Shown: positions 1-10,838 of the stretch, piece after piece
Layout of the letters: the number at the start of each line of letters is the position of its first letter
How positions within the stretch are numbered: position 1 is the first letter of the stretch
NCBI GenBank assembly: GCA_018105865.1
Contig: CM030837.1
Coordinates: forward strand, 15,129,725-15,193,724
Direction of reading: 5' to 3'
Length of the DNA: 64,000 nucleotides
Source of the DNA: Metaphire vulgaris
Taxonomy: Eukaryota; Annelida; Clitellata; Crassiclitellata; Megascolecidae
The notes under the pieces: model-generated
Told to the model about the DNA's origin: nothing
Seen by the model: only the letters and a program-made list of their open reading frames with translations
Databases searched by the model: none
Program-made: the position numbers and the translations under genes

Positions 1-205
1 TAGGTTTTTCTAAATTTACCGCAAACATGGGTTGACAAGCAAAAAGGTCATCGTCGCTATCCGCGGTATTAAGTTCACCGAATGTAAAATTATTAAATTT
101 TTGACATTTTAAAAAATTTACGAAAAATATGTTATCAAGCAACAACAACAAAAAACTTCGGTGGGGGATACATCCCCGGTCATCAACATCGTGGAGCCGC
201 CACTG
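1..205. mobile_element. hAT-type MITE, right end only
   Basis: The end GAGCCGCCACTG at 194-205 is the reverse complement of the CAGTGGCG... terminus carried by several complete elements in this window (7993, 6484). The body contains TTGACAAGCAAAAAGGTCAT at 34-53, the internal motif shared by many of these elements. The left end lies outside the window, so no target duplication can be checked. Confidence 0.5.
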
Positions 206-219
206 GCTTACTGCTACAC

Positions 220-790
<571 letters not shown>

Positions 791-829
791 TGTTGAGTTT
801 GCTGAGCAACGAGCGTTCGAATTCAGTGC

Positions 830-1478
830 GGGTTGTGAAATTGCTGAGCAGCGTTTTCATTTAGATTATCTTCCTCTTCTGCGTCGTGGCAACGGAACGT
901 CGCCGCGTACGATGACACGCCCAAATGAACAATCCGTTAATGAAAAACGTCTCCCCACCCACTCACCCATCTCACCACCTCACCCCGGTCGAAGGCTTTC
1001 TTCTTCTTCTTCTTCTTCTTCTTCTTCTTCTTCTTCTTCTTCTTCTCCTTCTTCTTCTTCTTCTTGCAGCAGCAGCAGCAGCAGCGGTCGTCTTCGTCGT
1101 CAGAAGTCGGTCCCACCACGACCGGAGGATGGCAGAGGATGACCGACCTGAAAGAAACTCTCTCTTCCTCCCCCCCATCTCTCTCTGTGTCTCTTTCTCT
1201 TTAAAAGCAACCGATCCGTAATTATGTTCCGAAAGGGAAGGACCCGGATGTGTGCGGTTGGCGGTTCTAACGCCAGAAGAATCGAAGAGGCGGCGTTTCT
1301 CCTTTAGGATAGATAGTCCCCGGTCTGGTGGCGACGAAGACGTCACTGTCGTCAGCGGCGAAGGAACCGAGGGACAGAGGAGTCCGTCGCTTCAAAGCGC
1401 CATCAGCAGCAGCAGCTGGAGCAGAGATTCATCAGCGATTGATGCGTGCGCCGGGGAAGAGAGAGGACAAAGACGCCC

Positions 1479-1480
<2 letters not shown>
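830..1480. other. CpG-rich non-coding block with (TTC)n and (AGC)n tracts
   Basis: Relatively GC- and CpG-rich DNA interrupted by a TTC tract (about 998-1065) and AGC units (1067-1085). No exon with domain similarity is visible. It could be part of a promoter or 5' UTR of the ADAMTS-like gene downstream, but nothing in the sequence ties it to that gene. Confidence 0.3.
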
Positions 1481-1561
<81 letters not shown>

Positions 1562-1620
1562 TAATAATAATATTTTAATAATAATAATATTTTATTATTA
1601 TTATTATTATTATTATTAAG
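1481..1620. repeat. (TAA)n / (TTA)n microsatellite
   Basis: A long TAA tract switches to TTA near 1590, then runs into GGTTTAAAGTGGTT. The reverse complement of that flank resembles the AAACCACTTTAAA end of a LINE family seen at 10757, 24536 and 32648, so this may be a LINE tail. Confidence 0.85.
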
Positions 1621-2660
1621 GTTTAAAGTGGTTAACAAGGTTTAAAGTGGTCCCGGAGGGTCGGCGAAACAGTAGATACAGTCCAATTCGCCTTCCTAAT
1701 GCTTCACTGTTAATAATTAATTTCAAGAGGCGATTATTTGCTTCGTGACCCAGCACTATATAGTGCTGTGTTTGTGTAGATTCAAGCCGTTGGCGTTTAA
1801 CTCTCTACTTCTTTGACAATTATTGCAAAACCTTTCGAATTAGGCCTATCATCTGGTGCGCCTGTTCGAAGATCTGCCACTGTATTCTGAGCGTATGTTT
1901 TTGTCCTGTGTATGTATAGACCTGCGTGTAATAAAATGCAGCAGAACTATGTGAACTGGATGATGTGGAACTTGTTCTTGTTTCAGCTTCGTAACCTTCT
2001 GGAATTTTATTCGTCTAAAGTTGAAGCTAGAAAATACTTCCTCCGTCAAAACATCAATATAATATTATAATCGTTCGGTTGTCTTTTGGACAATTATTAT
2101 AGCGCGTAATTGTTGCTCACCGGTTTCATTAGACACCGTTTGGTTGTAATTTTAGCGAAGTATCCTCTCGCCCTCTTTCTTACACTCCCTCTTTCTCTAT
2201 ACTGTACTGCTAAATCTCCTTCCCTCTCTCGATCTCCTCTCTAACGCCCGCACATAGGCCTAATCTTTTGATCGTGATTTCTACCATCTGTCACTGAGAC
2301 GAGTTCTATTATCGTTCTCTTTAAAGTTTCTCGTTTTCATCTGTGTGCTTTCGATGCCTTCGACCGTTTCAATCGCTTAACGATTTTAAAAACGCACTTA
2401 ACCCCGCCATTTAGAGCATTCCAGATAGCATATAAGTGAAAGAATGACAAGGAATGTCAAGGATATTAGGCCTATGGACTAAATTTGCGGCCATACTTTC
2501 TATTTATAGACATCAGGAGGTTCATCGCTCTGTATACAGTAGCACTTTAAAGTTCTGTCTTCTAAAGGTGCATCTCGAAAGTTCTCTGACAAGTGCATTC
2601 CAAATAGCAAAATTATGTTGTTTCCCATATTCCGCTAAGGGTCCATCAATATAGTACGTA
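1621..2660. other. Unannotated intergenic DNA
   Basis: No exon, RNA gene or recognisable repeat boundary seen. Short CT-rich runs around 2160-2240 only. Confidence 0.4.
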
Positions 2661-2666
2661 CGCACT

Positions 2667-2806
2667 GAGGGGAAGGGGTTGGATTTTGGAGGGGGAAGGG
2701 GTTGGATTTTGGAGGGGGAAGGGGTTGGATTTTAGAGGGAGAAAGGGTTGCATTTTGAAGGGAGAAGGGGTTGGATTTTGGAGGGGGAAGGGGTTGGATT
2801 TTTGAG
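2667..2806. repeat. G-rich minisatellite, ~23-bp unit x6
   Basis: Six consecutive copies of a unit close to GGGGGAAGGGGTTGGATTTT (plus GGA), diverging by a few bases. The clustered G-runs on the plus strand could form G-quadruplexes. Open frames on both strands here are by-products of the repeat. Confidence 0.9.
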
Positions 2807-3098
2807 ATTTTCGTACATGTACGCTGTGTGCAACGGGGGAGGGGTTGAAAATATGCCTTTTTTGCGTACTAGGCCTACTACTTGGATGAGCCCAAATCAT
2901 ATCTCACTGGGTCTCTCCCAGATCTCCAATACTACGAATTCATCCCCAAGACCCCAACTCATCAACTCACGAACACCTCTAGGCCTACATCGGCATCTTG
3001 GTAACGGGACGTCCCTAGCTGACGTAACTATAGTTATAGAGGCCTAGACCACTGAAATTACAATAAGTTATAGTTATACAGTTAGTTATACAGTTACA

Positions 3099-3099
<1 letters not shown>

Positions 3100-3150
<51 letters not shown>
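3100..3150. repeat. (TA)n microsatellite
   Basis: Pure alternating AT tract directly abutting a CAGTGGCGG terminus at 3151. Confidence 0.95.
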
Positions 3151-3153
<3 letters not shown>

Positions 3154-3674
3154 TGGCGGCCGGTGGGTCTAGGAAGTGGGGGTTGCAGTGTTAGTGAGAA
3201 CAATTTCACTCTTAAAATTAGGCTGGGATACTTCGGTTCCAATGTGATCCTATTATGTGGATAGTGATTGTTTTCCCGCGGTATATTGCCTCAGCGCGAA
3301 TATAATTATTCCTGATTAATCTAGCTAGCTTAACTTGCTAAGCTGCTTAAGCTAGGTTATGTAACAGTTGAAACTATACTGCATAGACCTAATTAAAAAA
3401 AAATACATGAATTATATATTTAAACTTATAATATGGCAGTAAGTTAAGTAAGGATGAATCATAGAATGATAAAGTTTAAGTAGTGCATTTTTATTAATTA
3501 GACTTAAAATGTGTTCTATAATATTTAGATTCTTAGACATCTTAAGTGCTATTATAGATGTACGTTCTTTCCAATTTCCTGTATGTATTGGTTTATGAAG
3601 AATAGTTGGCCCCATGCCTACAAGTTGCCACCCCAACGGCCTCCCCCAATTTGCAAATCCTGGATCCGCCACTG
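3151..3674. mobile_element. Possible hAT element with CAGTGGCGG / CCGCCACTG ends
   Basis: CAGTGGCGGC at 3151 and GGATCCGCCACTG ending at 3674 form a short inverted pair like the other elements. The flanks (TATATATA against CAACCGAG) do not give a target duplication, so these may be ends of two different elements. Confidence 0.35.
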
Positions 3675-3684
3675 CAACCGAGGC

Positions 3685-3902
3685 AGCAGACAGACAGACA
3701 GACAGACAGACAGACTGACTGACAGGCCCCTCGAAAGTACAGTAATTTGGTCTTTTCTTCGGTGAAGCATTTATTTCGCATCATCATCATCATCATCATC
3801 ATCATCGCCGGACGAGCGCTTTGATGTTTGTGCCACACAACATGGAACTAATTAGGAAACAAAGTAATTTGCTGGTTCTGATCTAAATACGGTCCAGGCA
3901 AA

Positions 3903-3952
<50 letters not shown>

Positions 3953-4012
3953 CATATATATAGGCATATATATAGGCATATATATATATATAGAGGCATA
4001 TATATATATACG
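3685..4012. repeat. Microsatellite cluster: (CAGA)n, (CAT)n, (TA)n
   Basis: CAGA units near 3687-3715, CAT units at about 3779-3806, and a TA tract from 3907 that passes into four TAGGCATATA-type units by about 4000. Confidence 0.9.
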
Positions 4013-5104
4013 CTTTCGTATGTTGTTCGAGAGGTGACAGCCATTACTCAACGTCGAGGGTCGCCGTTGAAGTGGATTTGCTTGTTATGCGGCGCCTCGA
4101 CGTGTCTGTTAATTAACGATGGAGGAGGGGGAGGCGGAGAGAAGCCGTAACGCTAATATGGGCGACAAATCTTATTTGTGCGACTTATTTCGGTCGAATG
4201 TGAAACATCCCGATTAGCGCCGTAAAGTTTTAATCATCTTCGTCTGTAGTCCCGAGCTCTGAGGGTTGCGTGCCATCTTCAGCACACTATATAGACGCGT
4301 CAATCAGCTGTTTATTGAAATAGGGACCGATCCCACATTCGTTATCTTCCCTGCGCTTCTCACTCTCCCTTCCTCACCACTCCGCCTCCCCTCTCTTTCC
4401 CTCTCCTGGTACTGCACAGTTCGTCTATATCAGCATCGGCGAATTTGTCTATTTCAGCATAGGCCTACGTCAAACTTATGTCGTAGATATAACTTATATA
4501 AGTTAACCTGTTCTGTTTCGCGGCATCCGATGATGCTAGACGCACCTTTGTAGACTACCTAGAATCCTAGATGTCTTGTATACCTGCCTGCCGAGATTCT
4601 CGATTCTGACGTCGTCTGCCGTTGCTATTTCGCATTTATGCACAGGTGTTCTGGGTGTTTCCAGGTTATCACACAGAATACCTGGCAAAAAACCTGGCAC
4701 AAACCGGTCTAAATAATACCTGGCAAAAGTTAGGCTAATTGTTTCAATGTTCGGACAGCGCGCAACGACCAACTTCCACCGCTGTTCTAATAACGGCTAA
4801 TCCTGTCACCGCACTCCTGCAGCAATGTAATTCAATCTCGCCCTGTTCCTTCTGCCATTTCAGTCTTCGCGAGGTGTTTCACCTTGAGACGTACAAAAGT
4901 AAACGCAAGTAAGTAAAACCAAATTTCTATAGCGCTGCTGTACGAAAGCTCGGCGCATTGTTCACGAGCGCTCAATATCGGGGGAAAAATCCATGGTCCG
5001 TAAACCGTAGTCGGTGGTGGTCAAGGTTGTAGATCCAGGTAGGCAGTCGCAGAAAAGTATTTAGATTTATTTTTAAAGATTATTTTTAACGTGAAAATGC
5101 CTCA
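4013..5104. other. Unannotated intergenic DNA
   Basis: No supported gene. At about 4907-4960 CAAGTAAGTAAAACC followed by TTTCTATAGCGCTG resembles the 3' end of the LINE family present at 9790 and 27340. Confidence 0.35.
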
Positions 5105-5112
5105 GCTTATAT

Positions 5113-5460
5113 AAGTGTTATTTCTAGGATTTTGAATTGGGGGGAGTGTCGGGAAAATCTGGGGTGTCGGAATTTTTAAGTATCTGCCCGAAAAAGGCTG
5201 ACAAGCAAAAAACGTTATCAAGTCCCAAAAGCAAGCAAAAAACCTTTAAAAGTCTAAAAAACCTCTGACAAGCATAAAAAAACGGTCAAAGGTCATCCGA
5301 ACATAAAGGTTGCGGGGGTGTCCTTCTCCATTTGTGGGGGTGTTCTGAGCTAATTAGTATGCTTTTTGTATGCATATACCATTGTCACATTATCAAATTG
5401 TGGGGGTGTCGACCTCAAATGGGGGTGTTGAGGGTGTTAAGGGGTGTAAAAATATCCCTG
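5113..5460. mobile_element. hAT MITE, CAGGGTTAT family
   Basis: The ends GTGTTATTTCTAGGAT (left, first bases mutated) and AAAAATATCCCTG (right) match the other members at 9188, 21882 and 24150. A perfect 8-bp target duplication GCTTATAT lies at 5105-5112 and 5461-5468. The body carries two copies of the GACAAGCA(A/T)AAAA motif and several GGGGTGTC phrases. Confidence 0.85.
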
Positions 5461-5880
5461 GCTTATATAGCGCCATGACTTCAGTGCACTGACGTTTCTT
5501 TGATAAAATGATACTCTCAGTCCATCTTTAAAAAACGCCGTGTCCGCGGCATCACCGAATATGATACATCTCTGACCGTCTGCTAATGAATCGATTTGAA
5601 CACCCTGACCCTGTATAACGAGCAAAACCGACGCTCTCTGAGTCACCGAGTCATCAAGGATATCTCGATCAGAGGCCGGCTTTCAGACGTATTTAGATTT
5701 CTCAGTGAAATAATTAATCTCACAGTTGGCCTACAGCAACTTGAAACGGAGAATTGATTATTGATTCTTGAATAATTATACATGAAAACTATACTTGAAG
5801 AACACGCAGATTGCAATGCTGCTCTGTGTCTGATGCAGAAATGGCAAGATAGTCGAAGAGTAGATGAAGACAGCGTGTAG

Positions 5881-6134
5881 CAGTGGCGCAGCCAGGATTT
5901 CTGGAAGGGGGTTTGGTTTTGACTTTTGACCGTGACCAACTTAAACAAAATCTTGACAAGCAAAAATGGTCGTCAAGTCTATGGCGCTTAAAATTTTTTG
6001 GTAAGCAGCCCCAAAGGAGGGGGTTGACCCTCAAAACCGCGTCCGAAAATTTAAAATGCATGTAAACACATTAAAAAGAATTTTTCGTCGGCGCCCAAGG
6101 GGATTTAACCTCAACCCTCCTGGCTACGCCACTG
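5881..6134. mobile_element. hAT MITE, CAGTGGCGYAGCC family
   Basis: Terminal inverted repeats CAGTGGCGCAGCCAGGA (5881) and TCCTGGCTACGCCACTG (to 6134). The flanks GCGTGTAG and GCGAGTAG are an 8-bp target duplication with one mismatch. The body contains CTTGACAAGCAAAAATGGTC at 5951. No transposase frame, so non-autonomous. Confidence 0.9.
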
Positions 6135-6483
6135 GCGAGTAGTAATGGGCCTAGTTCGTTGGCGTAGCCATCATTTTTACCGAGCGCTTATGAAATTACT
6201 GTTGATGATCTTTCGAGGACTTGTTTCGTAAAGCCAGACCTAAACAGAAGAGGGATTGGCAGAAAAATAATGGTGGAACGGTGTCGCTATTATAAAGAAG
6301 TAAGAGGGAAAAGGAAAATGACACTGAAAAGCAAAGCCATAACTTCCGGCGTGCAGTTGCCATTTTGCATGTTAGAGGCTGTTCTAGGTCTAGGCCGGGT
6401 GTCTGTAAAGTACAGTACCTGGTGCATGTTAAGTATTAAAGTAAGCATTATGCGTATATAATAGAAAAAATTATGGGGCACGG

Positions 6484-6805
6484 CAGTGGCGGTTCCACGT
6501 TGGGGATGACTGAGGATGCACCCTCTCCGCCGAGATTTTTTGCTTGTCATTAGCGTTTGACGCTGGGTAATGGGTATCTGTATACAAAATAGAGCTGATG
6601 ACCTTTTTGTTGCTTGTCAGCCTTTTCCAGGAAATTTTATGTTCATTTGTCGGGAAAACGCTGTAAATGACCCTTTTTTGCTTGTCGACCCTTTTCGGGA
6701 TTCCATTTCAACTCCCCCAAAAGGCTATAGTTTTTCATTGCACCTTCCCACCAACTTTCTAAAAATTCCTTGCATCCCCACCAAGAATTATTGGAACCGC
6801 CACTG
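6484..6805. mobile_element. hAT MITE, CAGTGGCGG family
   Basis: CAGTGGCGGTTCCA at 6484 pairs with TGGAACCGCCACTG ending at 6805. Flanking octamers GGGCACGG and GGTCATGG match at 6 of 8 positions. Three reverse-complement copies of the GACAAGCAAAAA motif lie inside (about 6541, 6610 and 6677). Confidence 0.8.
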
Positions 6806-6824
6806 GGTCATGGCGTCCCTCTCT

Positions 6825-6900
6825 AAAAAACCCATAGAAGGGACGAGCCGCAAATGACAATTTCTCAAAACCACTGCGTAAAGCTATAAAATTAGACAGA
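6825..6900. mobile_element. Fragment of a hAT element (second copy at 7643)
   Basis: About 40 bp containing ACCCATAGAAGGGACGAGCC is essentially identical to 7643-7680, inside the element at 7632-7963. It starts just after the 6484 MITE and has no own ends, so it is a truncated copy. Confidence 0.55.
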
Positions 6901-6969
6901 AAGTATGCCTTTTAATTGCTCGATTTTTTGCATTAAATTACTAGACATTTACAGCTGTGTGAAAGCCAC

Positions 6970-7045
6970 TAGGAGCGCTAACGGGGGCTTGAACCTCGCT
7001 CCATCAGCCTACCGCTCCAGCGCGCAACCTGCTCTGCCATTTTCC
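6970..7045 (-). mobile_element. tRNA-derived SINE head or tRNA pseudogene
   Basis: Read on the minus strand, TGGCAGAGCAGG (7039 down to 7028) fits an A box and GGTTCAAGCCC (6994 down to 6984) fits a B box, with tRNA-like spacing. I could not fold a convincing full cloverleaf by eye. A 32-bp segment just 3' of it (about 7050-7081) recurs at 6373-6406. Confidence 0.45.
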
Positions 7046-7508
7046 GCCAGAGGCTGTTCTAGGTCTAGGCCGGGTGTCTGGCCCACCCAAAACATATGTG
7101 GCCTACCCTGTGGCTGGCCTACCCGAAATTCCACGATTGCAATCAAAACCACGGAATTTCAGGTGGGATTAATTAACCTTCTGAGCTTGGACACGATGAC
7201 ATGGTCCAACCTTGACTTACCCAAAATTTGTATGACCTATGTCTGACCTACTGAAACTAAAATTCCCAGAGCCGCCCCTGTCTTGCGCCCCTTACAGATG
7301 CCTTGATGTTGGTAGAAATGATGCTTGGAGACTCTGCACTTTTTATTCCGTCGATGTACCGCCTGCACTTATTTCTGAAAATTACGCGACTGCGAATTTG
7401 ACTCCCGTCTCATCTTGCCAATTTGGTTCAGAACTTCTATAAACAACAAAATGCAAATGTCAGGGCAGGAAGCGGGATATCAGATTGGTTTCCCATAAAG
7501 AAAGGCCA

Positions 7509-7625
7509 GCGTTTTATCCAGGCCTGTTAAGGAGATTCTCCCCTCAAAATTCCCCCAGAAAAAATGTCAGCCCTTGCACAAATGTTTGCATCGAACTTTG
7601 TCTCTTCCCCTCCGGCCAAGGATCT
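7509..7625. mobile_element. Truncated MITE, CAGTGTTTTAT family
   Basis: GTTTTATCCAGGCCTGTTA, the following CCCC-rich stretch and the TTGCACAAATGTTTGCAT region align with the complete copy at 14148-14344. The right half is missing; the neighbouring hAT element starts at 7632. Confidence 0.6.
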
Positions 7626-7631
7626 AGACTT

Positions 7632-7963
7632 CAGGGACGGCCAAACCCATAGAAGGGACGAGCCGCAAATGACAATTTTCAAAAGCTTGGGAGCCGTATT
7701 ACCACAATTAGACACGAAAACAAGGTTGTGCGATAAAATTCTTTGCAAGATTTTTTGCATTAAATCGCTGCTGTGGTTTTTTTAACGGGGTTCATTTGAA
7801 AACAATGACAAACTTATAATAGTAGTGAAAACTGTTATGTGAAACATTTTATCATCTGATGATCTGTTAATATGCTCAACAAATTTTTTTAAACTTTTCG
7901 CGAACCACGGATTCTGTCAGAAGAGCCGCATGCGGCTCACGAGCCGCAGTTTGGCCACGCCTA
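7632..7963. mobile_element. hAT element with CAGGGACGGCCAAAC ends
   Basis: CAGGGACGGCCAAACC at the left and GCCGCAGTTTGGCCACGCC at the right form imperfect inverted ends. They resemble the CAGGGGTGGCCAAACTGCGGCTC ends known from hAT (Charlie-like) elements of many animals. The subterminal CGCATGCGGCTCACGAGCCG is itself palindromic. Flanks share ATCTAGA but not an exact octamer. Confidence 0.7.
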
Positions 7964-7969
7964 ATCTAG

Positions 7970-8420
7970 AGTCTAGAAGAGGAAGAGAAAGACAGTGGCG
8001 GCTCTAGGATTTGGCAAGTGGGGGGCGTTGGGGTGGCAACTTCTAATCATGGGGGCTGTTTATTTTGTTTAATGTATTAGCATATATCCCAAGGGTCCCA
8101 ACTGAAAACTTTTAAAAGCAGACACTCAATAGGGAAAAACGAGCCCTCCTGACTAAGAAGATTAGCCGCCACTGGAGAAAGACAACGAATGAAATGGCTG
8201 GGTGGAATTTCTGAAGCAACACGCACGAATGTGAAGGAGCTGACTGAAATTGTGAAGAACAGAGAAGACAGGAAAAACACATAGGCCGACATGGTATCAC
8301 GAAGAGTCTACGCTGAAGACCACACAATGAATGATGTGATGATATTGAAGAATGGCGCGGAAGCAGTTTACAGGATCTGAGTCACAGAACAATGAACAGG
8401 AAAGAATGACAGAAAACTGT
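7970..8420 (+). mobile_element. LINE tail (endonuclease-RT type) split by a MITE
   Basis: On either side of the MITE at 7993-8174, the plus-strand translation reads RGREKD, then RQRMKWLGGISEAT and EIVKNREDRKNT. This matches the terminal RMRWLDGI...DREAWR signature of jockey/RTE-like LINE polyproteins. Stops show that it is dead. Confidence 0.65.
7993..8174. mobile_element. hAT MITE, CAGTGGCGG family, nested in a LINE tail
   Basis: CAGTGGCGGCTCTAGGA at the left and TTAGCCGCCACTG at the right. A perfect 8-bp target duplication GAGAAAGA lies at 7985-7992 and 8175-8182. Removing the element rejoins a LINE C-terminal frame. Confidence 0.92.
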
Positions 8421-8466
8421 GGAGATGGCATTATAGACCTACACCAAGGGGTGATGAGCCCACGCT

Positions 8467-8545
8467 TGATGATGATGATGATGATGATGATGATGACGAT
8501 GGCAATGATGATGATGACGACAGCGACGACGGCGATAATGATGAA
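8467..8545. repeat. (GAT)n / (GAC)n microsatellite
   Basis: Imperfect GAT repeats grading into GACGACAGCGAC-like units, probably the 3' tail of the LINE fragment just upstream. Confidence 0.85.
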
Positions 8546-8628
8546 TTTATTTTACGTTTGTCTTCGATAAACTAAGGCTATATAGCCTATTGACTTTTCT
8601 AGCTTGCTTGTCGCGAATAAACTTTCAG

Positions 8629-8843
8629 CAGTGGCGTAGCGTGACTTTTGAGGGGCCCCGGGCCCGGGGCATCCTTGATATGGGGGCCCCAGTGGCTGAC
8701 GGGCAAAAAAAGGTCGTCACATCGGTTTATAGTATTGGCGGGAAAATAAAAATTAAAAATATCACTCTTCGGGCCCCCTCTCCCGGGGCCCGGGGCTGTC
8801 TCCAAAGTGCCCCCGCACCCCGCCTGCCCACGTTACGCCACTG
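8629..8843. mobile_element. hAT MITE, CAGTGGCGTAGC family
   Basis: CAGTGGCGTAGCGTG and CACGTTACGCCACTG ends with a perfect 8-bp target duplication ACTTTCAG (8621-8628, 8844-8851). It carries GGGGCCCCGGGCCCGGGG-like palindromes near both ends and a GACGGGCAAAAAAAGGTC version of the shared internal motif. Confidence 0.95.
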
Positions 8844-8943
8844 ACTTTCAGCGCCGTAATTTGGCGTCCGGTTGTTATACTGGTCTTGGATTGTGCTTCA
8901 CTGCTTCTGCTGAAGAGTTGAGATGACGAATTCTGTTTTTAAG

Positions 8944-9125
8944 CGCTGAGGATCGCCAACAGCAGTTACGTCATCAACGGTAACTGGGCGCTGATGAACA
9001 GCGACGACTACGAGGGCGCAGGTACCGTCTTCACCTACTACCATCCTTCGCCGACAGAAATACTGGAGTCGGTCGTCGAATACATAACTGCCCCTGGACC
9101 AGTCAACTTCACAATAGACGTCATG
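8944..9125 (+). CDS. ADAMTSL exon: spacer domain part
   Basis: Begins after TTTTTAAG with two bases completing a codon, ends before GTTGGC in phase 0. It encodes RIANSSYVINGNWAL...YEGAGTVFTYY, the INGNW/GxxFTY core typical of ADAMTSL spacers. Reading on past the donor meets a stop at about 9161. Confidence 0.8.
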
Positions 9126-10777
9126 GTTGGCAGTTTGAAAATCGGATTCTCATGCAACTAATGTTTTAGCATGATCTATCTAGGATCCAGGGTTATTTCT
9201 AGGATTCTCAATTGGGGGAGGGGTGTCAGTATTTTCTGAGGGTCACCGGCCGAAATAGTCGGACAAGAAAAAAGGTCATCCATGGCTCAAATTGGGGGCG
9301 TGGGTGTTGGAGGGGTGTCGGTCTCAGATTGGGGTGTTGGATGGGGTGGTGGTGTTGGGGTGTAAGAATATCCCTGCTTGGATCAGACAGATAATTGTAA
9401 GAGGTGGAGTTCATTGGGAAGGGTAGGTGACTGCCCAGTGCCTGTCCACTTTTTTGACTCAGTTGGTTGAGCCATATTGCATTCTATTTGTAAATTACTA
9501 TGATGTTTTGCAGACTTTATTAATGTGGTCATTGAAATGACACGGTTTAAGTTAATCAAAAACTGGCACTGAAGCTGAAGAAAGACAGATCGACTTGAAT
9601 GACTAGGGTACTAAGAATACAGTAGAATCTGTGTTATTCAATTTATTGGGATGGCATTGGGTTACAAGGAGGACACATTCGGTTTTCGAATGGTTGAGGT
9701 TAATTCTATTATATGTAACGTTGAAATGTTATCCAGCATAAAGGTTATAATTAATCAATAGAGAAATCTGAAAGAAATGGCCCAAGTAAAGTAAGTAAGT
9801 AAAGTAAAATCTCGTGGATTTCTATAGCGCCTTGAAAACAGCACAACAGTAGCTGCTTATTCTTAGGCACTCAGCCTCTCTTAAAATAGCTATGGGGAAG
9901 GTATGTTATCAGCCAGGCAATAGTCAGCATCCAAAGGGCAGTTAGGCTAGGTTGTTACAGCTATGGAGGATATGATTTTAGAAAAAGGAATGATTTAAGT
10001 TTAGACCTGAAGACTTGAGGAGATTATGCGGGAATTATAGGAAATGAGGAATCAGATTTTATTGTTTGAAAGTGTCCAAGTCTGCGGAGGGAAGCTGGGA
10101 TCGAGTTCCAAAGTTCAGGTGAGACGTATGAGAAGGCACGGTTGCAAATTTTCAGGGATGACTGATTGAGTGGGCGTGACAGAGTGAGGTAAGATGATGA
10201 ACGTGTGGGTCGAGGAGGCTGAGGGGTTAATAGTGATCTAAGGTAGACAGGTTTTGATGACTGAAGTGAGCTATGTGTAAGTGTTATTATCTTATATTGG
10301 ATACGTTCAGTTATTTTAAGCCAATGTAATGATTTTAGTATGGGTGAAATATGGAAAATTTTAGGTGACTTTGTAACAGCACGAGCAAGTGCATTTTGTA
10401 TTGATTGCAATTTGTTGATAGAGGCTTTGGGAAGGTTATAGTAGAGGGAGTTACAATAATCTAATTTGGAGTGGACTATTGAGGTGGCAATTGTGGAGGC
10501 AGTTTTAGTATCTAGGCAAGGACGTAGGCAAGTGTCACCATATTTGTAAATGTATAAGGCAGAAGGCTAGGATACGCTGGTGTGTATCTTAGCTGGATTT
10601 GAGTACCCGTAAATGGCATTGCAGTAGACAGTCTGCGAACAATAATTTGTCTGCAAAAATCGGCAGTCTTGTATGTGCAGTAACGACTTTTTCATTTGAA
10701 GTGCATTTACCGGGTACCTCATAAAATAGTGTATCATTTCTCAGGCTGATTTAGCTTTCTAAACCACTTTAAATCAC

Positions 10778-10838
<61 letters not shown>

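Noticed and set aside
912..1640. Open frames of poly-Ser, poly-Leu, poly-Arg, poly-Asn
   Set aside because: Translations of TTC, AGC and TAA tracts with no flanking domain or splice support.
5437..5646. Minus-strand frame with GQGVQIDSLADGQRCIIFGD, looking codon-like
   Set aside because: It looks protein-like, but I recognise no family, see no splice context, and it abuts a MITE; possibly a remnant of an unknown element.
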